NCBI GenBank assembly: GCA_903903715.1
Contig: CAIUZX010000153.1
Coordinates: forward strand, 1 to 8,527
Source: an uncultured Caulobacterales bacterium
GTDB lineage: Bacteria > Pseudomonadota > Alphaproteobacteria > Caulobacterales > Caulobacteraceae
Reading direction: 5' to 3'
DNA length: 8,527 nt
Under the pieces are notes generated by a model, which searched no databases, was not told where the DNA came from, and saw only the letters and a program-made list of their open reading frames with translations. Both the position numbers and the translations under genes were made by a program. Shown here piece by piece: positions 1 through 7,186 of this stretch. How positions within the stretch are numbered: position 1 is the first letter of the stretch; each line of letters opens with the position of its first letter.

Positions 1-672
1 CGCGCTCTGACCCTCTCCGAGCCGGTCCGAGTGCGTGAAATCGCGCCCAAAGTTTTCGCGGTCTCTGGGACCCCAACGGATTGCGCGATGATCGCGATAC
101 AGGAGTTGATGCCGGATCGCCGCCCCGATCTGGTGCTGTCGGGGGTCAATCGCGGTCAGAACGTCGCCGAAAGCGTCACCTTGTCGGGAACCGTTGCTGG
201 AGCCCTGCAGGGCATGGCTATGGGCGTGCCGTCGATCGCCCTGTCCCAGGCCCTGATGCGGTATGATGAGAAGTTCGTGGCGTCCTTCGCGGTCGCCGAG
301 CACTTCGGTCCGGGACTGATCCAGCGTCTTCTGGCCGTGGGTTGGCCGGAGAAGGTGATTCTGAACGTCAACTTCCCTCCCGTGGAGGTGGAGGACGTGA
401 AGGGTGTGTCCGTCACCCAGCAGGGCGCACGGGATCATCATCACCTGCATTTCCAGCGCCGGACCGATCCACGGGGACGGGATTATTTCTGGATGGGCTT
501 TGAGGGGCGTCCCAGCACGCCGCCTCCGGGCTCCGATCTCGAGGCCATGTTCGGGGGTAAGATCTCCATCACGCCGCTCCATATTGACCTCACGCATCGC
601 GAGACCGTGGCCAAGCTCCAGGGACTGATCGGCGGCTCCCCGCCGCGCCTGCACACGGACTCGGCCGAATGA
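1..672 (+). CDS. surE: 5'/3'-nucleotidase SurE, 5' end outside window
   Basis: SurE is a metal-dependent cytoplasmic phosphatase that removes phosphate from nucleoside 5'- or 3'-monophosphates. The frame is open from base 1 to TGA 670-672, giving 223 visible residues. SurE proteins are usually about 250-265 residues, so roughly 35-40 N-terminal residues are missing, including the family's DD metal-binding pair and an active-site serine. Visible family signatures are SGTPTDC (visible residues 22-28), SGVNRGQN (47-54, whose Asn is a metal ligand) and SGTVAGA (62-68). The GTG at 31 is not the true start, because the ten codons before it also read as SurE (LTLSEPVRV). The stop overlaps the start of pcm, so the two are co-transcribed and probably translationally coupled. 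The pairing surE-pcm is common in Proteobacteria. Identification is secure; only the N-terminus is unseen. Confidence 0.96.
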   Translation, partial: RALTLSEPVRVREIAPKVFAVSGTPTDCAMIAIQELMPDRRPDLVLSGVNRGQNVAESVTLSGTVAGALQGMAMGVPSIALSQALMRYDEKFVASFAVAEHFGPGLIQRLLAVGWPEKVILNVNFPPVEVEDVKGVSVTQQGARDHHHLHFQRRTDPRGRDYFWMGFEGRPSTPPPGSDLEAMFGGKISITPLHIDLTHRETVAKLQGLIGGSPPRLHTDSAE

Positions 673-1331
673 GCGAGGAGTCCGAAGCCGAAAATTCGGA
701 AACCCATCGGGCGCGACTGATCCTCAGTCTCCGCTCGGGCGGCGTGAGTGAGCCGCATGTCCTATCGGCGATCGAGCGCACGCCCCGGGATCTGTTTGTG
801 CCGGACCTATTTCAGGAACGGTCATGGGAGGACTCAGCCCTTCCCATCGCTTGCGGACAGACGATCAGTCAGCCTCTGATTGTCGGACTGATGACTCAGG
901 CCCTCAACGCGGATAGCCGGTCTCGCGTCCTCGAGATCGGTACGGGTTCGGGCTACCAGACCGCCGTGCTGGCGCGGATTGCGCGTCTTGTTTATTCGGT
1001 CGAACGCTATCGCACCTTGCTGGGCGAGGCGGAGCAACGGCTGAAGGCTCTCGGGATTCTCAATGTGGTGACCCGTTTCTCCGACGGTTTCGACGGCTGG
1101 CCCGAGCAGGCGCCGTTTGATCGAATATTGGTGACCGCCGCGGCGCCGGAAACGCCGATGGCGTTGCTGCAGCAACTCAAGCCGAACGGCGTGTTGGTGG
1201 CGCCGGTGGGCCGGGGACCGGTTCAGACCCTGAAGCGCTATGTCGGCGATGGTCTTGGCGAGTTTCACGTCGAGGACATGGGGGAGGTGCGCTTTGTGCC
1301 TCTACTGCCGGGCGTGGCGCGGGAGCTTTAG
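669..1331 (+). CDS. pcm: Protein-L-isoaspartate O-methyltransferase
   Basis: Pcm transfers a methyl group from S-adenosylmethionine to isoaspartyl residues in aged proteins, starting their repair in the cytoplasm. The 220-residue product has the usual family length. It shows the family motif GQTISQP at 63-69, with the conserved Ser67. The SAM-binding motif I is LEIGTGSGYQTAVLA (88-102), followed by an acidic end of strand 2 (VER, 111-113). The later strand DRILVTAAAP (151-160) and the motif GVLVAPVG (174-181) also fit. ATG at 669 overlaps the surE stop as ATGA with no good Shine-Dalgarno of its own, which fits translation by ribosomes finishing surE. The TAG stop is followed by a 130-bp gap. 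Nothing is missing or unusual. Confidence 0.96.
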   Translation: MSEESEAENSETHRARLILSLRSGGVSEPHVLSAIERTPRDLFVPDLFQERSWEDSALPIACGQTISQPLIVGLMTQALNADSRSRVLEIGTGSGYQTAVLARIARLVYSVERYRTLLGEAEQRLKALGILNVVTRFSDGFDGWPEQAPFDRILVTAAAPETPMALLQQLKPNGVLVAPVGRGPVQTLKRYVGDGLGEFHVEDMGEVRFVPLLPGVAREL

Positions 1332-1461
1332 GGCCTTAGATGTCGAAAGATCCGACTCATGGGACTGTGAAGGCCTCGGCGCCTTGCGCCGGTCATGATT
1401 CAGTAACCAAATATCTGGCTCATCGAGCCAAGGCCCCCGCCCGGGCGACAGCGGAGCGAAC
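1332..1461 (+). promoter_or_regulatory. Intergenic leader of dipM: probable promoter region with two short inverted repeats
   Basis: This 130-bp gap has no gene. It holds a 6-bp perfect inverted repeat with a 3-nt loop (CGGCGC-CTT-GCGCCG, 1377-1391) and a second one (TGGCTC-ATC-GAGCCA, 1416-1430). A 10-bp palindrome CGCCCGGGCG lies at 1438-1447. Between the hairpins is the most AT-rich stretch of the gap (about 1397-1416), with a weak -35-like TTGCGC at 1384-1389 and AAATATC at 1409-1415, spaced longer than ideal. Two GANTC sites, the target of the CcrM methyltransferase in Caulobacter-type bacteria, lie at 1354-1358 and 1397-1401. Neither hairpin has a T-tract, so intrinsic termination after pcm is doubtful. 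A promoter for dipM is expected here but the exact elements are uncertain. Confidence 0.35.
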
Positions 1462-2865
1462 ATGACCCCTGTGCGACCTCTTGCCCGCGGATTGGTGTGC
1501 GTACTTGCGCTCGCAGGCGGCGTCGGCGTGTCGATGGCGTCAGCTTCCGAACCGGCGTCATCGGCGACTGCCGGCGGGACGGTCTCGCTGAAATCTGCGT
1601 ATCAACTCTCGGCCTTAAAGACATCATCGTCCGCTCCGGGCCCGGGCGCCGCACCGATCGCCGCGCCTTCGCCTTCGGCAGGGGGCTCGATCGTCGATTC
1701 GCCGCTCGAAGCGCCCAAGCCCGCGCCGGTTCCCGTTCCCGTTCCCCCTCCGGTTCGGGTGACCGTTCGGACAGGAGAGTCGCTTTACGACATCGCTGCG
1801 CGCCTTCGCTCGCCCGTGCGCAGCATCATCGACGCCAACAGCCTGACGCCGCCCTACCAGCTCGCCGCGGGTCAGGTCCTGACCGTACCTCGTCCTGCGA
1901 CCTATACGGTTCGGGAAGGGGATACGCTTTATGCCGTCGCCCGGCGCTTCATGGTCGACGTGCACACCCTGGCGAGCGTCAACGACCTGACGCTTCAGTC
2001 GAGACTGCGCGTAGGGCAACCGATTGTGCTGCCGTCGGACTCGCGGGATTCCGGACCTGTCCAGGTCGCCACCGCGCCAAGCGCGACCCCCGCGCCGATT
2101 CCGAGCCCCGCGCCGACGCCCTACACCCCGACATCTCGACCGACGCCGCCGCCAATGTCGCCGGCGAGCAGACCCGCGCTGCCGACGCCGACCCCTATGC
2201 CGACACCCCGGACGCCTTCGGTGATTGCGCCGGCCGACACGATGACGCCCCCAACGTCGGTTGGGGACACCTCAGGCGGCCTGTGCGCGACCGCTCCGGC
2301 GGGCGTGCGCGGACGGAGGGGCGCCCACACCGTGGCGGACGCCTATACGGCGGTGGAGCGCAGTGTGACGGCTGTGCAGCCCGAAGGAACGGCCGCTGCG
2401 CACGAGCCGCCGCCGGTCGCCCAGACGCCGTTTGATACAGCTGCGGTCACGGCAGGTTCCGGTCGCTTCGGGTGGCCGGCCAAGGGCGTGATCGTCTCGA
2501 CCTTCGGACCCAAGCCAACCCTGGCTCAGAATGACGGGATCGACATCGGCGCCGCCTACGGCACGCCGGTGCTCGCCACCGCAGACGGACGGGTCGTGTT
2601 CAACGGCGCCGTGGCGGGTCAGGGCAAGACGATCCTGATGAAGCACTATGATGACAGCTGGGCCTCGGTGTACGGCCAATTATCGAAGTCGCTGGTCAAA
2701 AATGACGAGCGCGTGGTGAAGGGTCAGGTCATCGCCTGCGTAGGGCAGGGGGCGAACATCAACCAGCCTCAGCTCCACTTCGAGCTTCGCTTCCGACCCA
2801 CGCCGACGGACAAGCACCGGCCGGTCAATCCGCTTCTGATCCTGCCCCCGGACGGGGATCGCTGA
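1462..2865 (+). CDS. dipM: Secreted LysM/LytM (M23-fold) cell-division factor, DipM-like, degenerate active site
   Basis: The 467-residue product has an N-terminal Sec signal peptide (hydrophobic core about 11-23, likely cut after ASA at 26-28), then two LysM peptidoglycan-binding domains (about 99-142 and 147-191). A long Pro/Thr/Ala-rich linker (about 195-330) leads to a C-terminal LytM/M23 domain (about 335-462). In active M23 enzymes zinc is held by H, D and H, with two more catalytic histidines. Here the equivalents are N357, D361, Q406, Q437 and H439, so three of five are lost. Such domains (EnvC, NlpD, Caulobacter DipM) activate amidases or other hydrolases rather than cut peptidoglycan. 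ATG 1462 has GGAG at 1453-1456. There is no lipobox at C13, so it should be a soluble periplasmic protein, not an NlpD-type lipoprotein. As I recall, Caulobacter DipM has four LysM domains; this one shows two. It is convergent with the next gene. Confidence 0.85.
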   Translation: MTPVRPLARGLVCVLALAGGVGVSMASASEPASSATAGGTVSLKSAYQLSALKTSSSAPGPGAAPIAAPSPSAGGSIVDSPLEAPKPAPVPVPVPPPVRVTVRTGESLYDIAARLRSPVRSIIDANSLTPPYQLAAGQVLTVPRPATYTVREGDTLYAVARRFMVDVHTLASVNDLTLQSRLRVGQPIVLPSDSRDSGPVQVATAPSATPAPIPSPAPTPYTPTSRPTPPPMSPASRPALPTPTPMPTPRTPSVIAPADTMTPPTSVGDTSGGLCATAPAGVRGRRGAHTVADAYTAVERSVTAVQPEGTAAAHEPPPVAQTPFDTAAVTAGSGRFGWPAKGVIVSTFGPKPTLAQNDGIDIGAAYGTPVLATADGRVVFNGAVAGQGKTILMKHYDDSWASVYGQLSKSLVKNDERVVKGQVIACVGQGANINQPQLHFELRFRPTPTDKHRPVNPLLILPPDGDR

Positions 2866-2885
2866 CCCTGCGCGTCGGCTGACGT

Positions 2886-3725
2886 TCAGACCGGCAAGGG
2901 GCGCCCGAGTTCTCCGGCCAGATCCCGTATGAACTGATAGGCGACGCGGCCGGAACGACCGCCGCGCTGCATCGACCATTGCAGAGCGCGACGCTCAAGG
3001 TCATCGGTTTGCAGGCCGAACCGTTCCGCATAGGCGCGGACGGCGGCGAGATAGGTCGGCTGGTCCACCGGAGCAAAGCCGATCCAGAGGCCGAAGCGAT
3101 CCGAGACGGACACACTCTCTTCCGTATCCTCCGTGGCCGCGATGGCGTCTTCAGATGGCGTGGACCTCGGCGAGAGGTGGCGCCGATTGGATGTCGCGGT
3201 GAACAGGATGTTCTGCGGCGGGCCGGTCACGCCGCCTTCCAGGGCGGACTTCAGCGCCTTTGCAGCGCCGGCGCCTTCCTCGAACGACAGATCGTCGCAG
3301 AACACCACCACGCGCCGGTTGGTGGCGCGCAGACGGTCGAACAGGCGCGGGAGGCGGGCGAGGTCGGCTGTCTCGATCTCGACGAGGCGCAGCATCGGGT
3401 GACGTTCCGCGACCGCCATAAACGCCGACTTGACCAGAGAGCTCTTGCCCGTTCCCCGAGCGCCCCAGAGCAGCGCCGCGTTCGAGGGAAGCCCCGAGGC
3501 GAACCGCTCGAGATTGGCGACGTAGATGCGCTTCTGCCGCTCGATCCCCATCAGCAGATCAAGCGACAGCGGATAGTCCGGCGCGGCGATCACCGCTTCA
3601 GTCTCACCGACGAAGCGATAGAGGCGCGCGGCGTGCAGATCCCACGGCCCCGGCGGGGCCGGGGCGAGGCGGTCCAGCGCATCGGCGATGCGGGCGAGCA
3701 GGGGGGCGAGGCTTAGGTCGGTCAC
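2886..3725 (-). CDS. DUF815-family AAA+ ATPase
   Basis: This is a cytoplasmic P-loop ATPase of the DUF815 group; no biochemical role is firmly established for the family. With the GTG start at 3725 it has 279 residues, the usual size. Visible are Walker A GARGTGKS (88-95), a Walker B-like strand VVVFCDDL (139-146), and a sensor strand with TATSNRR (176-182). The family block SDRFGLWIGF follows at 208-217. An upstream in-frame ATG at 3779 would add 18 cysteine-rich residues that do not look like the family N-terminus, whereas TDLSLAPLLARIADAL does. AGGT lies 8 nt before the GTG as a weak Shine-Dalgarno. The gene stands alone on the minus strand, 20 bp from the convergent dipM stop and divergent from yajC. 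Function is inferred only from the fold: it may be an ATP-driven loader or remodeller. Confidence 0.87.
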   Translation of the reverse strand: MTDLSLAPLLARIADALDRLAPAPPGPWDLHAARLYRFVGETEAVIAAPDYPLSLDLLMGIERQKRIYVANLERFASGLPSNAALLWGARGTGKSSLVKSAFMAVAERHPMLRLVEIETADLARLPRLFDRLRATNRRVVVFCDDLSFEEGAGAAKALKSALEGGVTGPPQNILFTATSNRRHLSPRSTPSEDAIAATEDTEESVSVSDRFGLWIGFAPVDQPTYLAAVRAYAERFGLQTDDLERRALQWSMQRGGRSGRVAYQFIRDLAGELGRPLPV

Positions 3726-3842
3726 GGGCTTTGACCTAGCGTGAACCGCTGCGCATTGCAAAACGCACCGGCAACGCATAGCTTCCGCGCCTTCCGCGAC
3801 GTATCACACGCGTCGACGCCCATTTCGAGTGCTGGAGCGCCC
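3726..3842. promoter_or_regulatory. Divergent promoter region between DUF815 ATPase gene and yajC-secDF
   Basis: This 117-bp gap must hold promoters for both directions unless transcription arrives from farther away. On the minus strand, TTGCAA (3761-3756) and GCTAGGTC (3740-3733) are spaced 17 nt hexamer to hexamer. They loosely match the Caulobacter housekeeping pattern TTGACG/GCTANAWC and end only 7 nt before the GTG start. On the plus strand TTGACC (3731-3736) is a good -35, but no convincing -10 follows at normal spacing, so the yajC promoter cannot be fixed. GGAG at 3834-3837 is the yajC ribosome binding site. Confidence 0.3.
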
Positions 3843-4187
3843 ATGTTTGCCTCACCTGCCCAGGCCCAGACCACCGGCCCGGCCGGACCTTCGGATTTCC
3901 TGACCGGCAATCCGCTTGTGATCATGATCCCGCTGTTCGGCCTGTTCTACTTCATGATCATCCGCCCGCAGCAGAAGCGGATGAAGGAACACCAGGCCAT
4001 GGTCGGCAATCTGAAGCGGGGCGACACCGTGGTCCTGAACTCTGGCGTCATCGGCAAGGTCACCCGGGTCGACGACACCGAGGCCCAGGTCGAGATTGCG
4101 CAAGGCGTCACCATCAAGGTGGTCAAAGCGATGGTGTCTGAAGTGCGCGCGCGCACCGAGACGATCGCCAACGACTCCAAGGGCTGA
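3843..4187 (+). CDS. yajC: Sec translocon accessory protein YajC
   Basis: YajC is the small inner-membrane partner of SecD and SecF in the holotranslocon around SecYEG. The 114-residue product has one N-terminal transmembrane segment (about 24-41). It is followed directly by the family hallmark RPQQKRMKEH (41-50) and a cytoplasmic beta-rich domain with LKRGDTVVLNSGVIGKV (57-73). ATG 3843 was chosen because GGAG sits 5 nt upstream and the product begins with the SPAQAQ-type N-terminus often seen in alphaproteobacterial YajC. An upstream in-frame ATG at 3741 would add 34 residues without family character and lies in the divergent promoter region. It is the first gene of the yajC-secD-secF unit, with 14 bp to secD. 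Confidence 0.95.
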   Translation: MFASPAQAQTTGPAGPSDFLTGNPLVIMIPLFGLFYFMIIRPQQKRMKEHQAMVGNLKRGDTVVLNSGVIGKVTRVDDTEAQVEIAQGVTIKVVKAMVSEVRARTETIANDSKG

Positions 4188-4201
4188 GAAGACTTTAGAT
4201 C

Positions 4202-5794
4202 ATGTTGCAGCTGAGACCCTGGAAGGTCGTACTGGTCGCCCTGGCCCTGGTGTTCGGGGTGATCTTCACCTTGCCCAATCTGTTGCCGCGTTCGGTGACG
4301 GACAGTCTGCCGTCGTGGGCGCAGGGGCCAAGGCTCAATCTGGGTCTCGACCTTCAGGGGGGATCATACCTTCTGCTGGAAGTCGACACGGTCGCGCTCA
4401 AGCAGGAGAAGCTGACCAACCTGACCGAAGACGTGCGCCGTGTGCTGACCCAGGAGCAGATCGAGTTCACCGGCCTTGGTCCGACGACCAACGCGGTGCA
4501 GGTGCGCATCACCAATGCGGGCCAGATCGATCGGGCGTTCAAGGCGCTCAGCAAGCTGTCCGCGCCGATGGCGGGCGGCGGTCGTGATCTCCTGGTGGCC
4601 AAGGGCGACAATCAGATCTTCAGCCTGACCGCGCCGCCTCAGGCGGACGCAGTGGCGGTCAACCAGGCCGTCGAACAATCCATCGAGATCATCCGCAAGC
4701 GTATCGACCAGCTCGGTACGCGGGAGCCTTCCATCACGCGCAACGGCGCCACCCGGATCGTGATCGAGGCGCCGGGTGAAAGCGATCCCGAAAAGCTCAA
4801 GGCCGTCATCGGCAAGACCGCGAAGCTGACCTTCCAGATGGTCGACGACAGCGTCACCACGGAAGAGGCGGCGGCGGGGCGGGTGCCGCCGGGCAGCATT
4901 CTACTACCGTCTGACGAGGCTTACTATCCCGCCGGCGTCATCGTGAAGCGGCGTGTCGACGTGTCCGGCGACGCTCTGACCAACGCCCAGCCGTCCTTCG
5001 ATCAGAACGGTCGCCCTTCGCTCAACTTCCGGTTCAACGGGCAGGGCGCACATCGGTTTGCGATGATCACGTCGCAGAATCTCGGCAAGCGCTTTGCGAT
5101 CGTGCTGGACGGACGGGTCATTTCGTCTCCGACCATTCAGAGCGCGATCACCGGCGGATCCGGTGAGATCACCGGCAACTTTACGCAGGAAAGCGCCAAC
5201 CAGCTCGCCAATCTTTTGCGGTCCGGCGCCTTGCCGGCGAAGCTGAACGTGCAGGAGCAGCGCACCGTCGGCGCCGAACTTGGGGCGGACTCGATCCGCT
5301 CAGGTGAAATTTCGTTGGCCATCGGCGCCGCCGCCATCTTCGCCTTCATTATTCTCTCCTACGGCCTGTTCGGCGTGTTCGCGGCTATCGCTCTGATCGT
5401 GAACGGCTTTTTGATCATCGGCCTGATGTCGATCACCCAGGCGACATTGACCTTGCCAGGGATCGCCGGCCTGATCCTGACCCTGGCGGTCGCGGTTGAC
5501 GCCAACGTGCTGACCTATGAGCGGATGCGCGAAGAGGCGCGGGCGGGGCGCACGCCGCTGCTCGCCGCCGACGCAGGCTTCCGCCGGGCTTGGGTGACGA
5601 TCGTCGACGCCAACGTCACCACCTTGATCGCCGCCGTGATCATGTTCATCGCCGGCACCGGCACCGTGAAGGGCTTTGCCTGGACACTGGGCTTTGGGGT
5701 GCTCACCTCGGTGTTCACCGCCGTTCTGGTGACCCAGGTGTTGCTGGGCTGGTGGTTCAAGACCTTCAAACCCAAGACGTTGCCGATCCTATGA
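4202..5794 (+). CDS. secD: Protein translocase subunit SecD
   Basis: SecD pairs with SecF to use the proton motive force for late steps of Sec-dependent export and membrane protein insertion. The 530-residue product matches stand-alone SecD length. TM1 is at about 8-26, followed by the signature LGLDLQGGS (47-55). A large periplasmic region (about 60-365) carries IRKRIDQLGTREPSI (164-178) and the head-to-base segments. Five more membrane segments follow (about 371-388, 389-409, 415-437, 465-485, 490-515). The key intramembrane motif AVDANVLTYERMREE (431-445) is intact, including Asp433, the equivalent of the proton-relay Asp of this family. ATG 4202 gives the expected N-terminus; its ribosome binding site is weak (GAGAAG at about 4186-4191). 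The TGA overlaps the secF ATG. Confidence 0.97.
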   Translation: MLQLRPWKVVLVALALVFGVIFTLPNLLPRSVTDSLPSWAQGPRLNLGLDLQGGSYLLLEVDTVALKQEKLTNLTEDVRRVLTQEQIEFTGLGPTTNAVQVRITNAGQIDRAFKALSKLSAPMAGGGRDLLVAKGDNQIFSLTAPPQADAVAVNQAVEQSIEIIRKRIDQLGTREPSITRNGATRIVIEAPGESDPEKLKAVIGKTAKLTFQMVDDSVTTEEAAAGRVPPGSILLPSDEAYYPAGVIVKRRVDVSGDALTNAQPSFDQNGRPSLNFRFNGQGAHRFAMITSQNLGKRFAIVLDGRVISSPTIQSAITGGSGEITGNFTQESANQLANLLRSGALPAKLNVQEQRTVGAELGADSIRSGEISLAIGAAAIFAFIILSYGLFGVFAAIALIVNGFLIIGLMSITQATLTLPGIAGLILTLAVAVDANVLTYERMREEARAGRTPLLAADAGFRRAWVTIVDANVTTLIAAVIMFIAGTGTVKGFAWTLGFGVLTSVFTAVLVTQVLLGWWFKTFKPKTLPIL

Positions 5795-6822
5795 GCCTCC
5801 AAGAAAGCAATCGCCCCATGCTGCGTTGGCCCCTGATCCGCATGCTGCCGGCCAAAACCGAGCTGCACTTTGTCGGCGTCGCCCGACTGATGGGCTTATT
5901 GTCGGTCGTCGCCGTCCTGGGCTCACTGCTCCTGTGCTTCACGCAAGGCCTCACCCTTGGCATCGACTTCAAGGGCGGCACGGTGATGGATGTGTCCACG
6001 CCGGGCGCGCCGGTGGATGCGGCTAAGGTGCGGAGCGTCCTCAATAGTCTAAGGCTCGGCGACGTGGGGGTTCAGACCTTCGGTTCCGCGGGCGCCGTTC
6101 AGGTGAAGTTTCAGACGCCCACTGGCTCGGATCCCGCCCAGACCGTCACCCGCGTCAATGGCGCGCTGACGCAAGCTCTGGCGCCCGCGCAGGTGAAGTT
6201 CGCCAACACCTCGGTGGTCGGCCCCAAGGTTTCGGGCGAGCTGTTCCGTAGCGGCATCCTGGCCCTCGGTATCGCCATCTTCCTCATGCTGCTGTTCATC
6301 TGGTTCCGCTACCAGCTCCAGTTCGGCCTCGGCGCCGTGGCCGCGCTGTTCCACGACGTGATCCTGACCTTCGGGGTCTTTGCGATCTTCAAGCTCGAGT
6401 TCACGCTGACCAGCATCGCGGCGATCCTGACCATCATCGGTTACTCGATGAACGACACGGTCGTGGTGTTCGACCGCCTGCGCGAGAACCTGCGCAAGTT
6501 CCGCAAGGCGCCCCTGCGGGAGGTGATCGAGCTGTCGATCAACGAGACCCTGTCGCGGACCGTGATCACCGGGCTGACCGCCCTTCTGGCCTTATTCGGC
6601 CTGGCGCTGTTCGGCGGCGAAGCGCTGCGCACCTTCGCGATCGCCCTGATCTTCGGCATCACCATCGGCACCTATTCCTCCATCTACGTCGCCTCGCCCA
6701 TCATCCTTCTATGGGGTGTGAAGTCCGGCGACGACGAGGAGCCGACCCTGGTGGGCCCCGCCGCTCAAGCCGCCATGGCGCAGAAGGCCGCCGCTTTGAA
6801 GGCGGGACGGTCGGAAAACTAG
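5791..6822 (+). CDS. secF: Protein translocase subunit SecF
   Basis: SecF forms the membrane complex with SecD. The ATG at 5791 overlaps the secD stop as ATGA, giving 343 residues and indicating translational coupling, as no clear Shine-Dalgarno precedes it. The frame is open 67 codons farther upstream, but that stretch is secD read out of frame. TM1 is at about 31-51, followed by the signature GIDFKGGT (57-64). A short periplasmic domain ends in VVGPKVSGELFRSG (142-155), and five membrane segments follow (about 153-172, 178-200, 203-226, 258-276, 280-307). The conserved IIGYSMNDTVVVFDRLREN (215-233) is intact. The C-terminal tail is hydrophilic and Ala/Lys-rich (about 311-343), probably cytoplasmic. 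The next gene follows after 10 bp. Confidence 0.97.
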   Translation: MSLQESNRPMLRWPLIRMLPAKTELHFVGVARLMGLLSVVAVLGSLLLCFTQGLTLGIDFKGGTVMDVSTPGAPVDAAKVRSVLNSLRLGDVGVQTFGSAGAVQVKFQTPTGSDPAQTVTRVNGALTQALAPAQVKFANTSVVGPKVSGELFRSGILALGIAIFLMLLFIWFRYQLQFGLGAVAALFHDVILTFGVFAIFKLEFTLTSIAAILTIIGYSMNDTVVVFDRLRENLRKFRKAPLREVIELSINETLSRTVITGLTALLALFGLALFGGEALRTFAIALIFGITIGTYSSIYVASPIILLWGVKSGDDEEPTLVGPAAQAAMAQKAAALKAGRSEN

Positions 6823-6832
6823 GTGAGGGGGC

Positions 6833-7186
6833 ATGTCTGAGCTTCGCCGCCCTCCGGCTATCGAGGCCTTCGGCGCTCAGGGGTTTCGCGTCGAGGGCGT
6901 GAGGCATGAGCGCTCAATCCTGATCCTTCGTGATGAAGTCTCGGTATGGTCGGGGGAGCTGACCCCGGAGGCGCTTGCGAATGTTCTGACTGCTGACCGC
7001 GCCGATCTCGAATTCGTCATCCTCGGCGTGGGTGTTGCAATGCAACCTCCGCCGAAGGCGCTGCGGGAGGCTATGGCTCAGGCGGGCGTCGGCCTCGAAG
7101 TACAGACCACGCCAGAAGCGGTCAGGCTCTACAACCTCATGGCGCAGCAGGGGCGGCGCGTGGCGGCGGCTCTCGTCGCCATTTAG
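6833..7186 (+). CDS. Mth938-like domain protein, NDUFAF3 homologue
   Basis: This 117-residue single-domain protein belongs to the Mth938/DUF498 group, which includes mitochondrial NDUFAF3, an assembly factor of respiratory complex I. The C-terminal half is most telling: a hydrophobic strand FVILGVGV (61-68), then AMAQAGVGLEVQTTPEAV (80-97) and LYNLMAQQGRRVAAAL (99-114). These follow the NDUFAF3 pattern of GIAVEVQDTP, a FNFL-like segment, then EGR and GAAL. No catalytic residues are known. ATG 6833 is preceded by AGGTGAGGGG (6821-6830), which overlaps the secF stop, so it is very likely part of the yajC-secDF transcript. Such genes are often found beside secDF in alphaproteobacteria. The role in bacteria is not settled; help with membrane-complex assembly is inference. 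Confidence 0.88.
   Translation: MSELRRPPAIEAFGAQGFRVEGVRHERSILILRDEVSVWSGELTPEALANVLTADRADLEFVILGVGVAMQPPPKALREAMAQAGVGLEVQTTPEAVRLYNLMAQQGRRVAAALVAI

Noticed and set aside
31..33. GTG at 31 as the surE start codon
   Set aside because: The ten codons before it continue a typical SurE sequence; the gene simply enters from the left edge.
834..1268. 144-codon antisense open frame across pcm
   Set aside because: It lies entirely within pcm on the opposite strand, shows no family motif, and such frames are common opposite GC-rich genes.
1377..1391. Hairpin after pcm as an intrinsic terminator
   Set aside because: The stem is only 6 bp and no T-run follows.
1462..1550. Lipoprotein signal (NlpD-like) in the DipM-like protein, using C13
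   Set aside because: C13 lies inside the hydrophobic core and is not preceded by a lipobox; ASA at 26-28 fits ordinary signal peptidase.
2024..2224. 66-codon Arg-rich open frame on the plus strand
   Set aside because: It is an out-of-frame reading of the GC-rich Pro/Thr linker of dipM.
2240..2440. Possible frameshift in the dipM linker, where the sequence turns less proline-rich
   Set aside because: The other two frames give Arg/Gly-rich sequence or stops and no better domain match, and the frame is intact on both sides.
2838..2860. GATCC/GGATC inverted repeat at the dipM 3' end as a bidirectional terminator with the convergent ATPase gene
   Set aside because: Only a 5-bp stem inside coding sequence, with poor inner pairing and no T-tract on either strand.
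3726..3779. Longer DUF815 protein from ATG 3779
   Set aside because: The added 18 residues are cysteine-rich and unlike the family; GTG 3725 starts directly at the recognisable N-terminus.
3741..3842. 34-residue N-terminal extension of YajC from an upstream ATG
   Set aside because: It has no family character and lies in the divergent promoter region, and the ATG at 3843 has a well-placed GGAG.
5590..5790. 67-codon upstream extension of the SecF frame
   Set aside because: It is Arg/His-rich out-of-frame reading of secD; the ATGA overlap at 5791 gives the normal SecF N-terminus.
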